DNA of 32,532 nt from NCBI GenBank assembly GCA_003450815.1, contig DMES01000047.1, forward strand, positions 1 to 32,532. The letters are read 5' to 3'. Origin of the DNA: Elusimicrobiota bacterium. GTDB lineage: Bacteria; Elusimicrobiota; Elusimicrobia; Elusimicrobiales; UBA9959. Position 1 is the first letter of the stretch; each line of letters starts with the position of its first letter. The notes under the pieces were generated by a model. That model did no database searches and was not told the origin of the DNA. It was given only the letters and a program-made list of their open reading frames with translations. Made by a program: the position numbers and the translations under genes. Below are positions 7,238 to 15,627 of this stretch, one piece after another.

Positions 7238-7764
7238 TAAAAAAGACAGTTTCTTTCGTGGGTTTTTTTCTTTTGTTCTCCATGTCAGTGTCCGCGCAGG
7301 TGCGGGTAGCGGCTGTTTCCTGGGAAGCTTCATCTCCGCAAGCCAAAACTTGGACGCCGTTTATGCCCATAACAGGGCTTAAGCTTCAGACACATAAAAA
7401 AATGACGGATAAGCTGCGCGCGATCTTTACTGTGCGCAACTCTTCCATGTCCGCGGTGGAAGGCATTGTGCTGCGCTACTCCCTGCGGCTTCGCCTGATA
7501 AAAGCCGGAGACAACCTGGAAAACGGGGTTTGGAGCGTTCCTTTCCGCGTGGAAGAACTGCGTCTTGCCAAGGTGGGCGCCGGGGAGTCACGGCAGGTGC
7601 GCGCCACGCGTTTTGAACTGAACGGACAGATAAAAAAATTGGTGGGAGCTGGCTTTTGGTTTGATGCCCTGAAGCTGGAAGTAATGGTCGACCCGCGCTA
7701 TGGCGATGGCCTATCCGGCATAGTACAGGAGTCTGTCATTGCGGTAACAACGGTAAAGAACTAG
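7234..7764 (+). CDS. small exported protein of unknown function
   Basis: A 176-residue protein not assigned to a family. The first 22 residues are a clear Sec signal peptide (MIKK, a phenylalanine-rich hydrophobic core, then SVSAQ), so it is exported, probably to the periplasm. The mature part alternates hydrophobic and polar residues, as in a single beta-sandwich domain (LRAIFTVRNSSMSAVEGIVL, then LRYSLRLRLI), rather like immunoglobulin-type or FxLYD-type extracellular domains; this is only a resemblance. It overlaps the upstream CheC-like gene by 4 nt and is directly followed by serS with no gap, so it is cotranscribed with both. There is no independent promoter. Confidence 0.7.
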   Translation: MIKKTVSFVGFFLLFSMSVSAQVRVAAVSWEASSPQAKTWTPFMPITGLKLQTHKKMTDKLRAIFTVRNSSMSAVEGIVLRYSLRLRLIKAGDNLENGVWSVPFRVEELRLAKVGAGESRQVRATRFELNGQIKKLVGAGFWFDALKLEVMVDPRYGDGLSGIVQESVIAVTTVKN

Positions 7765-9054
7765 ATGCTTGATCTTAAATTTCTGCGTTCAAATCCCGAA
7801 AAAGCCAGAGCCGCCCTTAAAGACAGGGGCGGGCGCTATCTTCCGGCGCTTGAGAAGGTACTTGAAGCCGACACTCTGTGGCGCGGCCTGCTTGCCGAAA
7901 CTGAAGATCTGCGTTCAAAGCGCAATGAAGTTTCAAAAAAAATACAGGAGTTTAAAATAGCCAAAAAAGAGGCTGAGGCCGCGCTTGCAATGGCTGAGGC
8001 TAATTCCGTTAAAGAAACAATAAAGGAAAAAGAAACCCGGCTGTCCTCCATTGAAAAAGAGTTAAATGCCATGCTTTTAGGAGTGCCGAACCTCCCGCAT
8101 GAAAGTGTGGCCAGGGGCGCGGGGCCGGAAGATAATAAAGAGGTGTTCGCGGACTTGTCAAGCCGGCGCGAGTTTTCCTTCAAGCCGCTTGATCATCACT
8201 CCATTGGAGAGAGACTTGGAATAATTGATTTTGAAACCGCCACCAGGCTTTCCGGCGCGCGTTTCGCGCTATTGAGGGGAGCGGGCGCCCGCCTTGAGCG
8301 TGCCATAATCTCGCTGATGCTGGACACCCATACCCTTGAGCATGGCTACACCGAAATTTTCCCGCCCTTTCTTGTGAATGCGGAAACCATGACCGGCACC
8401 GGCCAATTGCCCAAGTTTGAAGAAGAGCTTTATAAAATAGCGTCCGAGCCGCCGATGTATCTTATTCCCACGGCGGAGGTGCCGTTGACCAATATGCACA
8501 GGGGCGACATTCTTAAAGAAGCAGAACTGCCAAAGCGCTTTACCGCTTATACAGCCTGTTTCAGGCAGGAGGCCGGCTCTTACGGCAAGGACACCCGCGG
8601 GCTGATACGCAACCACCAGTTTAATAAAGTGGAACTGGTATGGCTGACAAAACCGGAAGAGTCCATGGCGGCCCTGGAGACTCTCCGTTCCGACGCTGAA
8701 AAGATACTTAAACTTCTTAAGATCCCTTACCGTGTTCTTGAGCTCTGCACCGGAGACATGGGGTTTTCCTCGGCTAAAACCTATGACCTTGAGGTCTGGA
8801 TGCCGGGCGAAAATAGTTTCAGGGAAATTTCCTCCTGTTCCAACTGCCTGGATTTCCAGGCGCGGCGTATGGACATCCGTTTTAAGCGCGACGGCGCGGG
8901 AAAAACGGAATTTGTGCATACTCTGAACGGTTCGGGTCTGGCCGTGGGCCGCACTTTTGCGGCCATACTTGAAAATTACCAGCGGGAGGACGGCTCGGTT
9001 ATCGTGCCGGAAGTCCTGCGCAAATATATGGGGAGCGATATTATAACATTATGA
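7765..9054 (+). CDS. serS: seryl-tRNA synthetase
   Basis: A 429-residue class II aminoacyl-tRNA synthetase that charges tRNA-Ser with serine. Residues 1-110 form the long antiparallel coiled-coil arm that grips the tRNA (MLDLKFLRSNPEKAR start, then charged heptads). The catalytic domain carries the serine-site loop PTAEVPLTN (235-243), motif 2 around CFRQEAGSYGKDTRGLIR (265-282) and motif 3 near the C-terminus (GSGLAVGRTFAAILENYQ). The length is normal. ATG 7765 immediately follows the stop of the upstream exported protein, so it is translationally coupled. The stop overlaps the next gene by 4 nt (ATGA). Confidence 0.97.
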   Translation: MLDLKFLRSNPEKARAALKDRGGRYLPALEKVLEADTLWRGLLAETEDLRSKRNEVSKKIQEFKIAKKEAEAALAMAEANSVKETIKEKETRLSSIEKELNAMLLGVPNLPHESVARGAGPEDNKEVFADLSSRREFSFKPLDHHSIGERLGIIDFETATRLSGARFALLRGAGARLERAIISLMLDTHTLEHGYTEIFPPFLVNAETMTGTGQLPKFEEELYKIASEPPMYLIPTAEVPLTNMHRGDILKEAELPKRFTAYTACFRQEAGSYGKDTRGLIRNHQFNKVELVWLTKPEESMAALETLRSDAEKILKLLKIPYRVLELCTGDMGFSSAKTYDLEVWMPGENSFREISSCSNCLDFQARRMDIRFKRDGAGKTEFVHTLNGSGLAVGRTFAAILENYQREDGSVIVPEVLRKYMGSDIITL

Positions 9055-10244
9055 AAAAGCTTCTGTTTGGTCCACTCCTGCTAGTAAGTGTCAGCGGTTT
9101 TGCGGCCCCTCATGTTGCTGAGCCGATGCCGCCGGAATTGCGCGAACTTTCAAAAAAAGGCATAGACGCCATTTACTCTGTGGATATTGAAACCGCGCGC
9201 GTTAATTTTGAAGAAGCGCTGAAAAAATTCCCGGAGAACCCGTTTCCCCATTTTGGCGTGGCCATTACCAAATGGGCCTCGCTTGAATACCTGGAAGATG
9301 AGTCTGACCCCAAACTTGACAAGGAATATTCGGAGTTGACCGAGCAGGCCATAGATGTTGCGAGCAAGTGGCTTAAAAAACATCCGGGCGATGCCAGCGC
9401 GCATATGTGCCTTGGCGGTATGTACGGTCTTCGAGCGCGGCTGGCCGTGCTGCAGCATCGCTGGATAAAAGCGTATTTCGACGGCAAGAAGGCCATTTCC
9501 CACACGCGCAAGGCCCTTAAGATAGAACCTGAGCTTTATGACGCCTACCTTGGTCTTGGGATGTACGAATACTACGCCGGGACGCTTCCCGGTGCTATAA
9601 AGCTTCTGGCCAAACTTTTAGTGAACGGCGACGCCAATAAAGGCTTGGAATATCTGAATATTTGCAGGGAAAAAGGCTATTTTAACGCGCTGGGCGCTAA
9701 GCTCCTGCTTATTGAGATATATACGGAAACGGGCGGTAAATTCGCGAATCCGGAACTGGCCGTTAAATGGTCGCGGGAACTGACCGCCGCCTTCCCGATG
9801 ATACCGCAGATGCAGTTTGTGGAGATAGTTTCGCTTTTTGAGGATAAAAAGTACGACGAATCGCGCGCGCAGTCGCTTGATTACCTGAAATTGATAAATG
9901 AAAGCCATCCCAGGTACCGCAAGCGCTATCTTCCGCGCGTGCTTACCGCCATAGGAACGACCTGGCTGGTGGAGAAAAATTACGATCTGGCCGGGGAATA
10001 CTTCGCCAAAGCTGTTGCCACCATTAAAAACGATCCGACGGTCCATCCGGCGCGCTGGGCCGTATGGGCCATAGTGCGGCTTGGAAATGTATATGACCTT
10101 AAAGGCGAACGCGCCAAGGCCGTGGAATTATACAAAGAGGCTAAATCCTATGATGACGACTGGGGATTTGCCGAGGCTATTGGCAAGTATCTTAAAAAAC
10201 CTTTCATTGCCGCGGAGTTGCCGGGCACTCTTCCGCCGCCGTAA
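9051..10244 (+). CDS. exported TPR-repeat protein
   Basis: A 397-residue protein with an N-terminal signal peptide (KKLLFGPLLLVSVSGFAAP). The rest is mainly alpha-helical with tetratricopeptide-like units: ARVNFEEALKKFPENPFPHF (about 50-69), a 100-residue middle including KAISHTRKALKIEPELYDAY, and C-terminal units NYDLAGEYFAKAVA and GERAKAVELYKEAK. TPR arrays are protein-binding scaffolds; the partner is unknown. It overlaps serS by 4 nt and is the last gene of the + strand run starting near 5216. A repeat element begins 5 nt after its stop, followed by a perfect hairpin. Confidence 0.8.
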   Translation: MKKLLFGPLLLVSVSGFAAPHVAEPMPPELRELSKKGIDAIYSVDIETARVNFEEALKKFPENPFPHFGVAITKWASLEYLEDESDPKLDKEYSELTEQAIDVASKWLKKHPGDASAHMCLGGMYGLRARLAVLQHRWIKAYFDGKKAISHTRKALKIEPELYDAYLGLGMYEYYAGTLPGAIKLLAKLLVNGDANKGLEYLNICREKGYFNALGAKLLLIEIYTETGGKFANPELAVKWSRELTAAFPMIPQMQFVEIVSLFEDKKYDESRAQSLDYLKLINESHPRYRKRYLPRVLTAIGTTWLVEKNYDLAGEYFAKAVATIKNDPTVHPARWAVWAIVRLGNVYDLKGERAKAVELYKEAKSYDDDWGFAEAIGKYLKKPFIAAELPGTLPPP

Positions 10245-10249
10245 GCAGA

Positions 10250-10358
10250 GATTACACAGATTTCAGAAACATGATTACACAGATTGCTCATGCGACGTAC
10301 AATTCTAATCAACTGCTGTTAATCTGTGTAATCGTAGTTGGTAATCCGTGTAATCATG
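10250..10358 (+). repeat. hairpin micro-repeat element D (GATTACACAGATT words)
   Basis: GATTACACAGATT occurs at 10250-10262, and again within CATGATTACACAGATT at 10270-10285. The opposite arm has AATCTGTGTAATC (10321-10333) and AATCCGTGTAATCATG (10343-10358). Each word on the left has a near-perfect reverse complement on the right, so several foldings are possible. It begins just after the TPR gene stop and runs into the hairpin before the DMT gene. Confidence 0.85.
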
Positions 10359-10384
10359 GGTCTGCTGACTTTTTCAGCAGACCC
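10358..10384 (+). terminator. perfect 11-bp hairpin directly upstream of a start codon
   Basis: GGGTCTGCTGA (10358-10368) pairs perfectly with TCAGCAGACCC (10374-10384) across a 5-nt loop, CTTTT. It ends only five bases before ATG 10390. There is no U-tract, so it may be a transcription barrier for the upstream operon, an RNA-stabilising stem, or a structure that limits translation of the next gene. Confidence 0.5.
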
Positions 10385-10389
10385 TAATT

Positions 10390-10818
10390 ATGGAACTATC
10401 CACAATAATATTTTTGGTTTTGGCAATAATCGCCTGGGGCGCGGGGGCTTTTTTTGACAAGATGACGCTCAAATATATGGACGCCTCCGGAGCGTTTTAT
10501 ATCAGAGTGCTTTTCCAGTTGATCCTTTTTGTCCCTTTCCTGCTGTGGAAATATTTACCGACGCGCCAAGCGCTGGCATCGGCGGGCAGGCTGGCCTCCA
10601 TTTTTGTGCTTTCAAGCGTATTGGTCACCATGGGCGGGGTATTTTTCTATTTAAAGGCGATGAGCGGGGGCGAAGCCTCAAAAATAGTGCCACTAAGTTC
10701 CACCTACCCGTTCATCACATTCGCGCTCGCGTTCATTTTCCTTGGGGAGAATTTTACCTTAAATAAATTCATAGGCACCATGCTGATCTCCGGCGGAATC
10801 TATTTTATTTCAAAATGA
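10390..10818 (+). CDS. half-size EamA/DMT-family membrane protein
   Basis: A 142-residue protein with about five hydrophobic segments, equal to one EamA repeat of the drug/metabolite transporter superfamily. Typical family features are the N-terminal AWGAGAFFDKMTL segment and the C-terminal PLSSTYPFITFALAFIFLGE, with a conserved Glu in the LGE turn, then a last helix GTMLISGGIYFIS. Full DMT carriers have two such repeats, so this one would work as a dimer. The solute is unknown. The start follows a perfect hairpin by five bases and has no Shine-Dalgarno sequence. Confidence 0.8.
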   Translation: MELSTIIFLVLAIIAWGAGAFFDKMTLKYMDASGAFYIRVLFQLILFVPFLLWKYLPTRQALASAGRLASIFVLSSVLVTMGGVFFYLKAMSGGEASKIVPLSSTYPFITFALAFIFLGENFTLNKFIGTMLISGGIYFISK

Positions 10819-10867
10819 GGCGGCCTGCGGCGGCGGGAAGGAACTCGTGGAGCGGGTGTGCCGCACT

Positions 10868-12190
10868 TTATCTGTTTTGACCGCTCTTTTTTGTAATTAT
10901 TCCTTTGCGCGTATAACCAGATGCGCCGGTTATTTTTACGTTCACAAAATCCCCGGCTTTAAGCGCCGTTACCTGTGACTTGTTTGTGATCTCCACCTTC
11001 CCGTCAATATCCGGCGCGTCGCGGTAGGTTCGGCCGAAGATATGGGAATCCATCAGAACCTTAAACGACTTTCCTTTAAGACCGGCATTGATGTCGTCTA
11101 TCACCGTGCTTTGTGTGCTTATCAGAGAGTCAAAGCGGTCGGTCTTAAGCTTGTCGGCTACTTGCCCGGGAAAAGAGGCGGCCGGGGTGCCGTTCTCCCG
11201 CGAATATTTAAATACGCCCAGGTTGTCAAACCGGGTTTCCCTGGTAAACTTTTCAAGCCTGGCGAAATCTTTATCCGTTTCGCCGGGAAATCCGACAATG
11301 AAATTGGTGCGCAGAGCGATGTCGGGCGCCAAAGCGCGGATTTCGCTGATTTTGCGCCTTATGGAGCGCTCGGAGGACCTCCGGTTCATCCTTTTAAGTA
11401 TGGCGTCTGAGATATGCTGCAGCGGCATGTCCAGGTAATGGCATATATTGCTGTGGTCGCGCATTAAGGCCAAAGTGTTTTTTGTCAGCCGCTCGGGATA
11501 AACATACATTAATCTAAGCCACTCAATACCTTCCGTTTTGACTAGGCTTCTCAGAAGTTCAAACAGTTTCGGCCTGCCGTACAGGTCCGCGCCGTAGGAA
11601 GTGGTGTCCTGGGCGATAAGCGAGATTTCTTTAGCGCCGCTTGAAACCAGTTTTCTGGCTTCTTCGAGAACGGCTTCTATCGGTTTTGAGCGGAAGCGCC
11701 CGCGTATGGAAGGTATCAGGCAGTAAGCGCAGTGGTTGTCGCAGCCGTCGGCTATTTTAAGGTAGGCGCTGTGCGGGGCGGTAAGGCGGGCCTTGAAAAT
11801 GGGGGAATATAGTTTTGCGTCATGGGGGGGAAGGCGGGATTCTTTCTCCCTTATGGCCGGAACAACTTTGTTCAACGCGTTTATGCCCACCACGGCGTCA
11901 AGTCCGGGGAAACGCTTTAGAATACCGCCCTTCAGGCGCTCAACAAGGCAGCCCGCGGCTACCACGGCTTTCAGCTTCCCCCGCTTTTTAAGCGATAAAA
12001 AACGCTCAAGCTCCATCTCGGATTCGCGTACCGCGGAGCTTAAAAAAGCGCAGGTATTTACAAGCGCGATGTCGGCGTTATCCTCGTTGCGGGTCAGCTC
12101 GTAGCCGGCGGCCAGCAGTTCCCCGGCCATCACTTCCGCGTCGGTGAGATTTTTCGGGCAGCCAAGGCTGATAATAAAGACTTTTTCCAT
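10868..12190 (-). CDS. rimO: ribosomal protein S12 methylthiotransferase
   Basis: A 440-residue radical-SAM enzyme that adds a methylthio group to a conserved Asp of ribosomal protein S12. The N-terminal domain binds one Fe-S cluster through C11 (SLGCPKNLTDAEV), C47 (NTCAF) and C81 (AAGCLVE). The radical-SAM cluster is held by C150, C154 and C157 (CDNHCAYC). Residues after about 370 form the TRAM domain. The SLGCPKN start and the absence of MiaB-type features favour RimO. It follows the CorA-like gene on the minus strand, separated by a 54-nt gap filled by two palindromes. No Shine-Dalgarno sequence is evident before ATG 12190. Confidence 0.93.
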   Translation of the reverse strand: MEKVFIISLGCPKNLTDAEVMAGELLAAGYELTRNEDNADIALVNTCAFLSSAVRESEMELERFLSLKKRGKLKAVVAAGCLVERLKGGILKRFPGLDAVVGINALNKVVPAIREKESRLPPHDAKLYSPIFKARLTAPHSAYLKIADGCDNHCAYCLIPSIRGRFRSKPIEAVLEEARKLVSSGAKEISLIAQDTTSYGADLYGRPKLFELLRSLVKTEGIEWLRLMYVYPERLTKNTLALMRDHSNICHYLDMPLQHISDAILKRMNRRSSERSIRRKISEIRALAPDIALRTNFIVGFPGETDKDFARLEKFTRETRFDNLGVFKYSRENGTPAASFPGQVADKLKTDRFDSLISTQSTVIDDINAGLKGKSFKVLMDSHIFGRTYRDAPDIDGKVEITNKSQVTALKAGDFVNVKITGASGYTRKGIITKKSGQNR

Positions 12191-12193
12191 AAA

Positions 12194-12244
12194 AATTTTT
12201 GCGGCAAAAATTAGTTTTATCCGAAAATTGCGGCAATTTTCGGA
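12194..12244 (-). repeat. two successive palindromes centred on GCCGC
   Basis: On the minus strand the first palindrome is TCCGAAAATTGC (12244-12233) facing GCAATTTTCGGA (12231-12220). It starts directly at the end of the CorA-like gene. The second is an AATTTTTGC/GCAAAAATT palindrome at 12212-12194. Both have the same GCCGC core. The first could act as a terminator-like stem after the CorA-like gene; the second would enclose the ribosome-binding region of rimO. They may be binding sites or RNA stems. Confidence 0.6.
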
Positions 12245-13171
12245 TTAGTGCTTCTCCATGCGTTTGATGATGTAATAGGTAAGCAGGCCCACCGTAGCCA
12301 TAGTTATCACGAATACCAGAAAGGCGAGCCGTGGGTTTGTGATGCCGGTAAGCGTGCAAAGTTCGGACATCCCGCCCACGCCCGCGAAAAAGCTCGGTAC
12401 CGCCACGGCTATAACCACGGCATTCAGGTTTTTCATCATCACATTCAGGTTATTGCTTACTATTGAGGCTCTGGCGTCCATAAGGCCGGCGAGAATACTT
12501 GAATAAATTTCAGCCTGACGCATACATTGGTTGTTTTCTATTATTATGTCGTCTAAAAACTCAATGCTGCGCTGTGAAAATTCTATTTTTTCCGCGTTAT
12601 GTTTAAGCCGGTCTATCACATAGGCGTTTGAGTTTGTGGCGTTAAGGTAATAGACCAGGCTTTTTTCCAGGGTGAACAGGTTAAGTAAATTCTTGTTCTC
12701 CATGGAGGAGTTTATTTTATGCTCCAGTTCGTCGGCTATCATGTTGATGATCTTGAGGTGCTCCATGAAATGGAAAATAGAGTTGAAAATAAGTTTCAGG
12801 AACACTTCCCGTATGCCGGCGACATGCTTGAAATATTTGCCGGAGAACATGTTTATGTCCTCCGAGAGCGCAAGAAGGAGTTTGTCTTTGAACAGGAACA
12901 AGCCCATGGAGGAAACTTTGAACAGAAAATGGTCTTTTGAGGAATAGTTCTTGGGCCGTTTTAAGATCATCTCCAGATGGTCAGGCTCAAATTCCAGGCG
13001 GGAGGGTTCTTCCGGATCAAAAGCCGAAGACAGATTATGCTCGTCCAGCCTGAAATTTTCCAGCAGCCATTTTTTTTCGTCGTCAGTGGGGTTGATAATA
13101 ACCAAAACCGGAGAGGCTTCGGTTTCCGATAAAACCAACTGGTCGTTTTCAAACTTATATTTTTTTATCAT
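12245..13171 (-). CDS. CorA-like divalent cation transporter with variant GMN motif
   Basis: A 308-residue protein with a long acidic and helical cytoplasmic N-terminal part (residues 1-245) and two C-terminal membrane helices (about 248-265 and 282-303), the architecture of CorA Mg2+ channels. The signature GMN loop between the helices here reads G267-M268-S269 followed by E270, so the conserved Asn is Ser. In CorA the GMN loop forms the ion-selectivity entrance, so ion preference or transport may differ. It lies 13 nt after sucD in the same direction and is probably cotranscribed with sucCD. Confidence 0.85.
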   Translation of the reverse strand: MIKKYKFENDQLVLSETEASPVLVIINPTDDEKKWLLENFRLDEHNLSSAFDPEEPSRLEFEPDHLEMILKRPKNYSSKDHFLFKVSSMGLFLFKDKLLLALSEDINMFSGKYFKHVAGIREVFLKLIFNSIFHFMEHLKIINMIADELEHKINSSMENKNLLNLFTLEKSLVYYLNATNSNAYVIDRLKHNAEKIEFSQRSIEFLDDIIIENNQCMRQAEIYSSILAGLMDARASIVSNNLNVMMKNLNAVVIAVAVPSFFAGVGGMSELCTLTGITNPRLAFLVFVITMATVGLLTYYIIKRMEKH

Positions 13172-13184
13172 AGGCTGGACAGAA

Positions 13185-14093
13185 TCACTTTTTTACCGGT
13201 TTTAATGTGGCTTTTAGTTTGGCGGCAGCGGCCTTTCCGATTTCTGAGAGGTTCTCAACCACCGTCACCCCCGCCGTTTTAAGCGCTTCCACTTTAGAGG
13301 CGTGGGTGCCCGCGTTTCCCTCAACTATGGCGCCCGCGTGGCCCATGCGGCGCCCCGGGGGGGCGGTTTTTCCCGCCACAAAAGAAAACACGGGTTTGGT
13401 CATGCATTCCTTGATATAACGCGCCGCGTCTTCTTCGGCCGAGCCGCCTATTTCTCCGATCATGACTACGGCCTTTGTCTGGCGGTCATGCTGAAAAAGT
13501 TTTAATGTGTCCACAAAATTCATGCCCTGCACGGGGTCGCCGCCTATGCCAACTACTGTGGATTGGCCCATTCCGTGGCAGGTAAGCTGCCAAACCGCCT
13601 CGTAGGTAAGCGTGCCCGAGCGCGATACTATGCCGACCGCGCCTTTTTTGTGTATATAGCCGGGCATGATGCCCGCCTTGCATTCGCCGGGGGTGATAAC
13701 GCCGGGACAGTTCGGCCCCACCAGTATTATATTTTTTCCTTCGGCGTTAAGCCTTTTGAGCCGGGTTTTAACTTTAACCATGTCCATTACTGGTATGCCT
13801 TCTGTTATACAGATGATAACCTGCATGCCTGCATCAGCCGCTTCAAGTATGGAGTCAGCGGCGTATGGCGGAGGCACAAAAATCAGCGAAACATTCGCGC
13901 CGGTTTGTTCCGCCGCTTCGCGCGCCGTGTTGAACACCGGAACGCCCAAATGTTCCGTCCCGCCCTTCCCGGGGGTAACGCCCGCAGTTATTTTTGAACC
14001 GTAATCAAGACATTGTCTGGCGTGAAACGAGCCCTGCGAGCCCGTAAGCCCGTGAACCGCGATTTTTGAGTCTTTGTTTAAAAGTATGGACAT
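13185..14093 (-). CDS. sucD: succinyl-CoA synthetase alpha subunit
   Basis: A 302-residue subunit that carries the phosphohistidine and the CoA-binding Rossmann domain of succinate-CoA ligase. CoA-binding GLTGSQGSFHARQ lies at 15-27, GPNCPGVITPGECKAGIMPG at 126-145 and the active-site RRMGHAGAIV at 248-257 with H252. The open frame allows an earlier ATG at 14120, but ATG 14093 is chosen because AGGAG sits eight nucleotides upstream and the protein then begins MSILLNKDSKIAV as in the family. It pairs with sucC, which is separated by an unusually long 160-nt gap holding a repeat element. Confidence 0.95.
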   Translation of the reverse strand: MSILLNKDSKIAVHGLTGSQGSFHARQCLDYGSKITAGVTPGKGGTEHLGVPVFNTAREAAEQTGANVSLIFVPPPYAADSILEAADAGMQVIICITEGIPVMDMVKVKTRLKRLNAEGKNIILVGPNCPGVITPGECKAGIMPGYIHKKGAVGIVSRSGTLTYEAVWQLTCHGMGQSTVVGIGGDPVQGMNFVDTLKLFQHDRQTKAVVMIGEIGGSAEEDAARYIKECMTKPVFSFVAGKTAPPGRRMGHAGAIVEGNAGTHASKVEALKTAGVTVVENLSEIGKAAAAKLKATLKPVKK

Positions 14094-14111
14094 ATATAAG
14101 TCTCCTGATAT

Positions 14112-14256
14112 TAGATGCAAAGCGATTTAGAGGCACAGCAATTTAGAGGGGGGAAGGGGAACTCCTTAAACTTCATTCCCCGCTTTCTTGCATCCAAAAC
14201 GCTTGGCGTTTATGTCTCCATCCTTACCTCTTTGCATCTGAATTGCTTTGCCTCTA
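14112..14256 (-). repeat. hairpin micro-repeat element E (GATGCAAAG / TTTAGAGG words)
   Basis: On the + strand the left arm reads TAGATGCAAAGCGATTTAG followed by AGGCACAGCAATTTAGAGG (to about 14149). The right arm (14227-14256) reads CCTCTTTGCATCTG then AATTGCTTTGCCTCTA. At word level the arms are reverse complements with shuffled word order. The middle holds further C/T-rich sequence. It separates sucC from sucD within one operon, and its last three bases are the sucC stop codon. Confidence 0.75.
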
Positions 14257-15417
14257 GTTGCCCGCTGCCGCTTTCACCGCTTTCTGCGCGGCTTCCCAGA
14301 GCGAATTTGCCTGCTCTATCTTTATGCCTGATGTGGATAGTATTTCCCTGCCCCGCTCCACATTGGTGCCCTCAAGCCGCACAACAAGGGGTACGCCTAT
14401 TTTTACCTTTTTTGAGGCCTCCACCACCCCGACGGCTATATTGTCGCATTTCATTATGCCGCCGAAAATGTTAATGAGTATCGCCTTTACCTTGGCGTCT
14501 TTCAGTATTATCTGGAAAGCTTTTGTTATCTGCTCCACTGTGGCGCCGCCGCCCACATCCAGGAAGTTTGCCGCATTGCCGCCGGCAAGTTTAACAGTAT
14601 CAAGGGTTGCCATAGCGAGCCCGGCGCCGTTCACCATGCAGCCGATATCACCGTCAAGGCCGATATAATTTATGCCTATAGTCTTGGCCTCTTTCTCTAT
14701 TTCCGAGGCCTCGTGGTCCGGCTTCGAGGTCAGTTCTTTATGCCGGAAAAGGGCGTTGTCGTCGGTGACTATTTTTGAGTCTATCACCACCAGTTTTCCG
14801 GTGCGGGTTATGGCAAGAGGGTTTATTTCAACTAAGTTCGCGTCCTGCTCAATAAACAACTTTACAAGCGACTTCGCTAGTTCCGTGAATTCGTGAAAAA
14901 TTCCGGCCGGTATTTTAAGGTTAAAGGCTAGTTCGCGCGCCTGGAAATCCAAAAGGCCGCAATTCGGATCCACGGGCGTTTTAACTATCAGTTCGGGCCG
15001 GGTTTTGGCAAGCTCCTCTATGGACATCCCGCCCTCGGCCGAAGCGATAACCACGGGCGCGCCTTCTTTGCGGTCCAGCACCACTGAAAGATAAATTTCT
15101 CTACCTATGTCGGAGGCCTCCTCCACCAGCACTTCTTCCACTGTAAGCGCGCGCCCCTGGGTCTGGTGCGTTATAAGCTGCATCCCGATCATTTTCTGGG
15201 CCAGCTCCCGCGCTGTGTCTGCGGTGTTGGCTATTTTTACTCCGCCGGCCTTCCCGCGGCCTCCGGCCAGCACCTGGGCCTTTATCACCCAGGGACCCTG
15301 GCCGTCAAATTTCAGTTTTTCGGAGCTGTCGCCTATTTTAAGCACGCCTATCCTTTTTTGCATGGGCAGGCCGTACTTTTCAAAAATTTCTTTGCCTTCA
15401 TATTCAAGCAGTTTCAT
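14254..15417 (-). CDS. sucC: succinyl-CoA synthetase beta subunit
   Basis: A 387-residue ATP-grasp subunit of succinate-CoA ligase (ADP- or GDP-forming), which makes ATP/GTP and succinate from succinyl-CoA. The N-terminal MKLLEYEGKEIFEKYGLP, the ATP-grasp loop VIKAQVLAGGRGKAGGVK (about 44-61), LVEINPLAIT (about 200) and the C-terminal ligase domain NIFGGIMKCDNIA (about 320) are all family marks. The length is normal. GGAGG four nucleotides before ATG 15417 fixes the start. It is the first gene of a minus-strand unit, divergent from korAB across a 210-nt shared control region. Confidence 0.96.
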   Translation of the reverse strand: MKLLEYEGKEIFEKYGLPMQKRIGVLKIGDSSEKLKFDGQGPWVIKAQVLAGGRGKAGGVKIANTADTARELAQKMIGMQLITHQTQGRALTVEEVLVEEASDIGREIYLSVVLDRKEGAPVVIASAEGGMSIEELAKTRPELIVKTPVDPNCGLLDFQARELAFNLKIPAGIFHEFTELAKSLVKLFIEQDANLVEINPLAITRTGKLVVIDSKIVTDDNALFRHKELTSKPDHEASEIEKEAKTIGINYIGLDGDIGCMVNGAGLAMATLDTVKLAGGNAANFLDVGGGATVEQITKAFQIILKDAKVKAILINIFGGIMKCDNIAVGVVEASKKVKIGVPLVVRLEGTNVERGREILSTSGIKIEQANSLWEAAQKAVKAAAGN

Positions 15418-15531
15418 TGATCCTCCATTAAAACGATCAGGCAGCCAGATGGTTTTTTTTAAAAGTAGTTTGCAGTTTATCCGGCTGTCTCGCAGTCTCG
15501 CTGCCCTGATGTCAGGCCGGGTTATCCACGG

Positions 15532-15561
15532 TTGATAATTCCTTTATATAATTTGTAGTAT
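15532..15561 (+). promoter_or_regulatory. sigma70-like promoter for korAB
   Basis: TTGATA (15532-15537) and TAGTAT (15556-15561) are spaced by 18 nt in the gap between divergent sucC and korA. Transcription would start near 15568. The leader carries AGAGGTG just before ATG 15628. The matching sucC promoter on the other strand could not be picked out with confidence. Confidence 0.5.
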
Positions 15562-15627
15562 AAATTCAGGCGCCAAGTCCAGTTTTTTAAGCGACTTCCC
15601 CTAACGACGCTCTCAAAGAGGTGCAAA

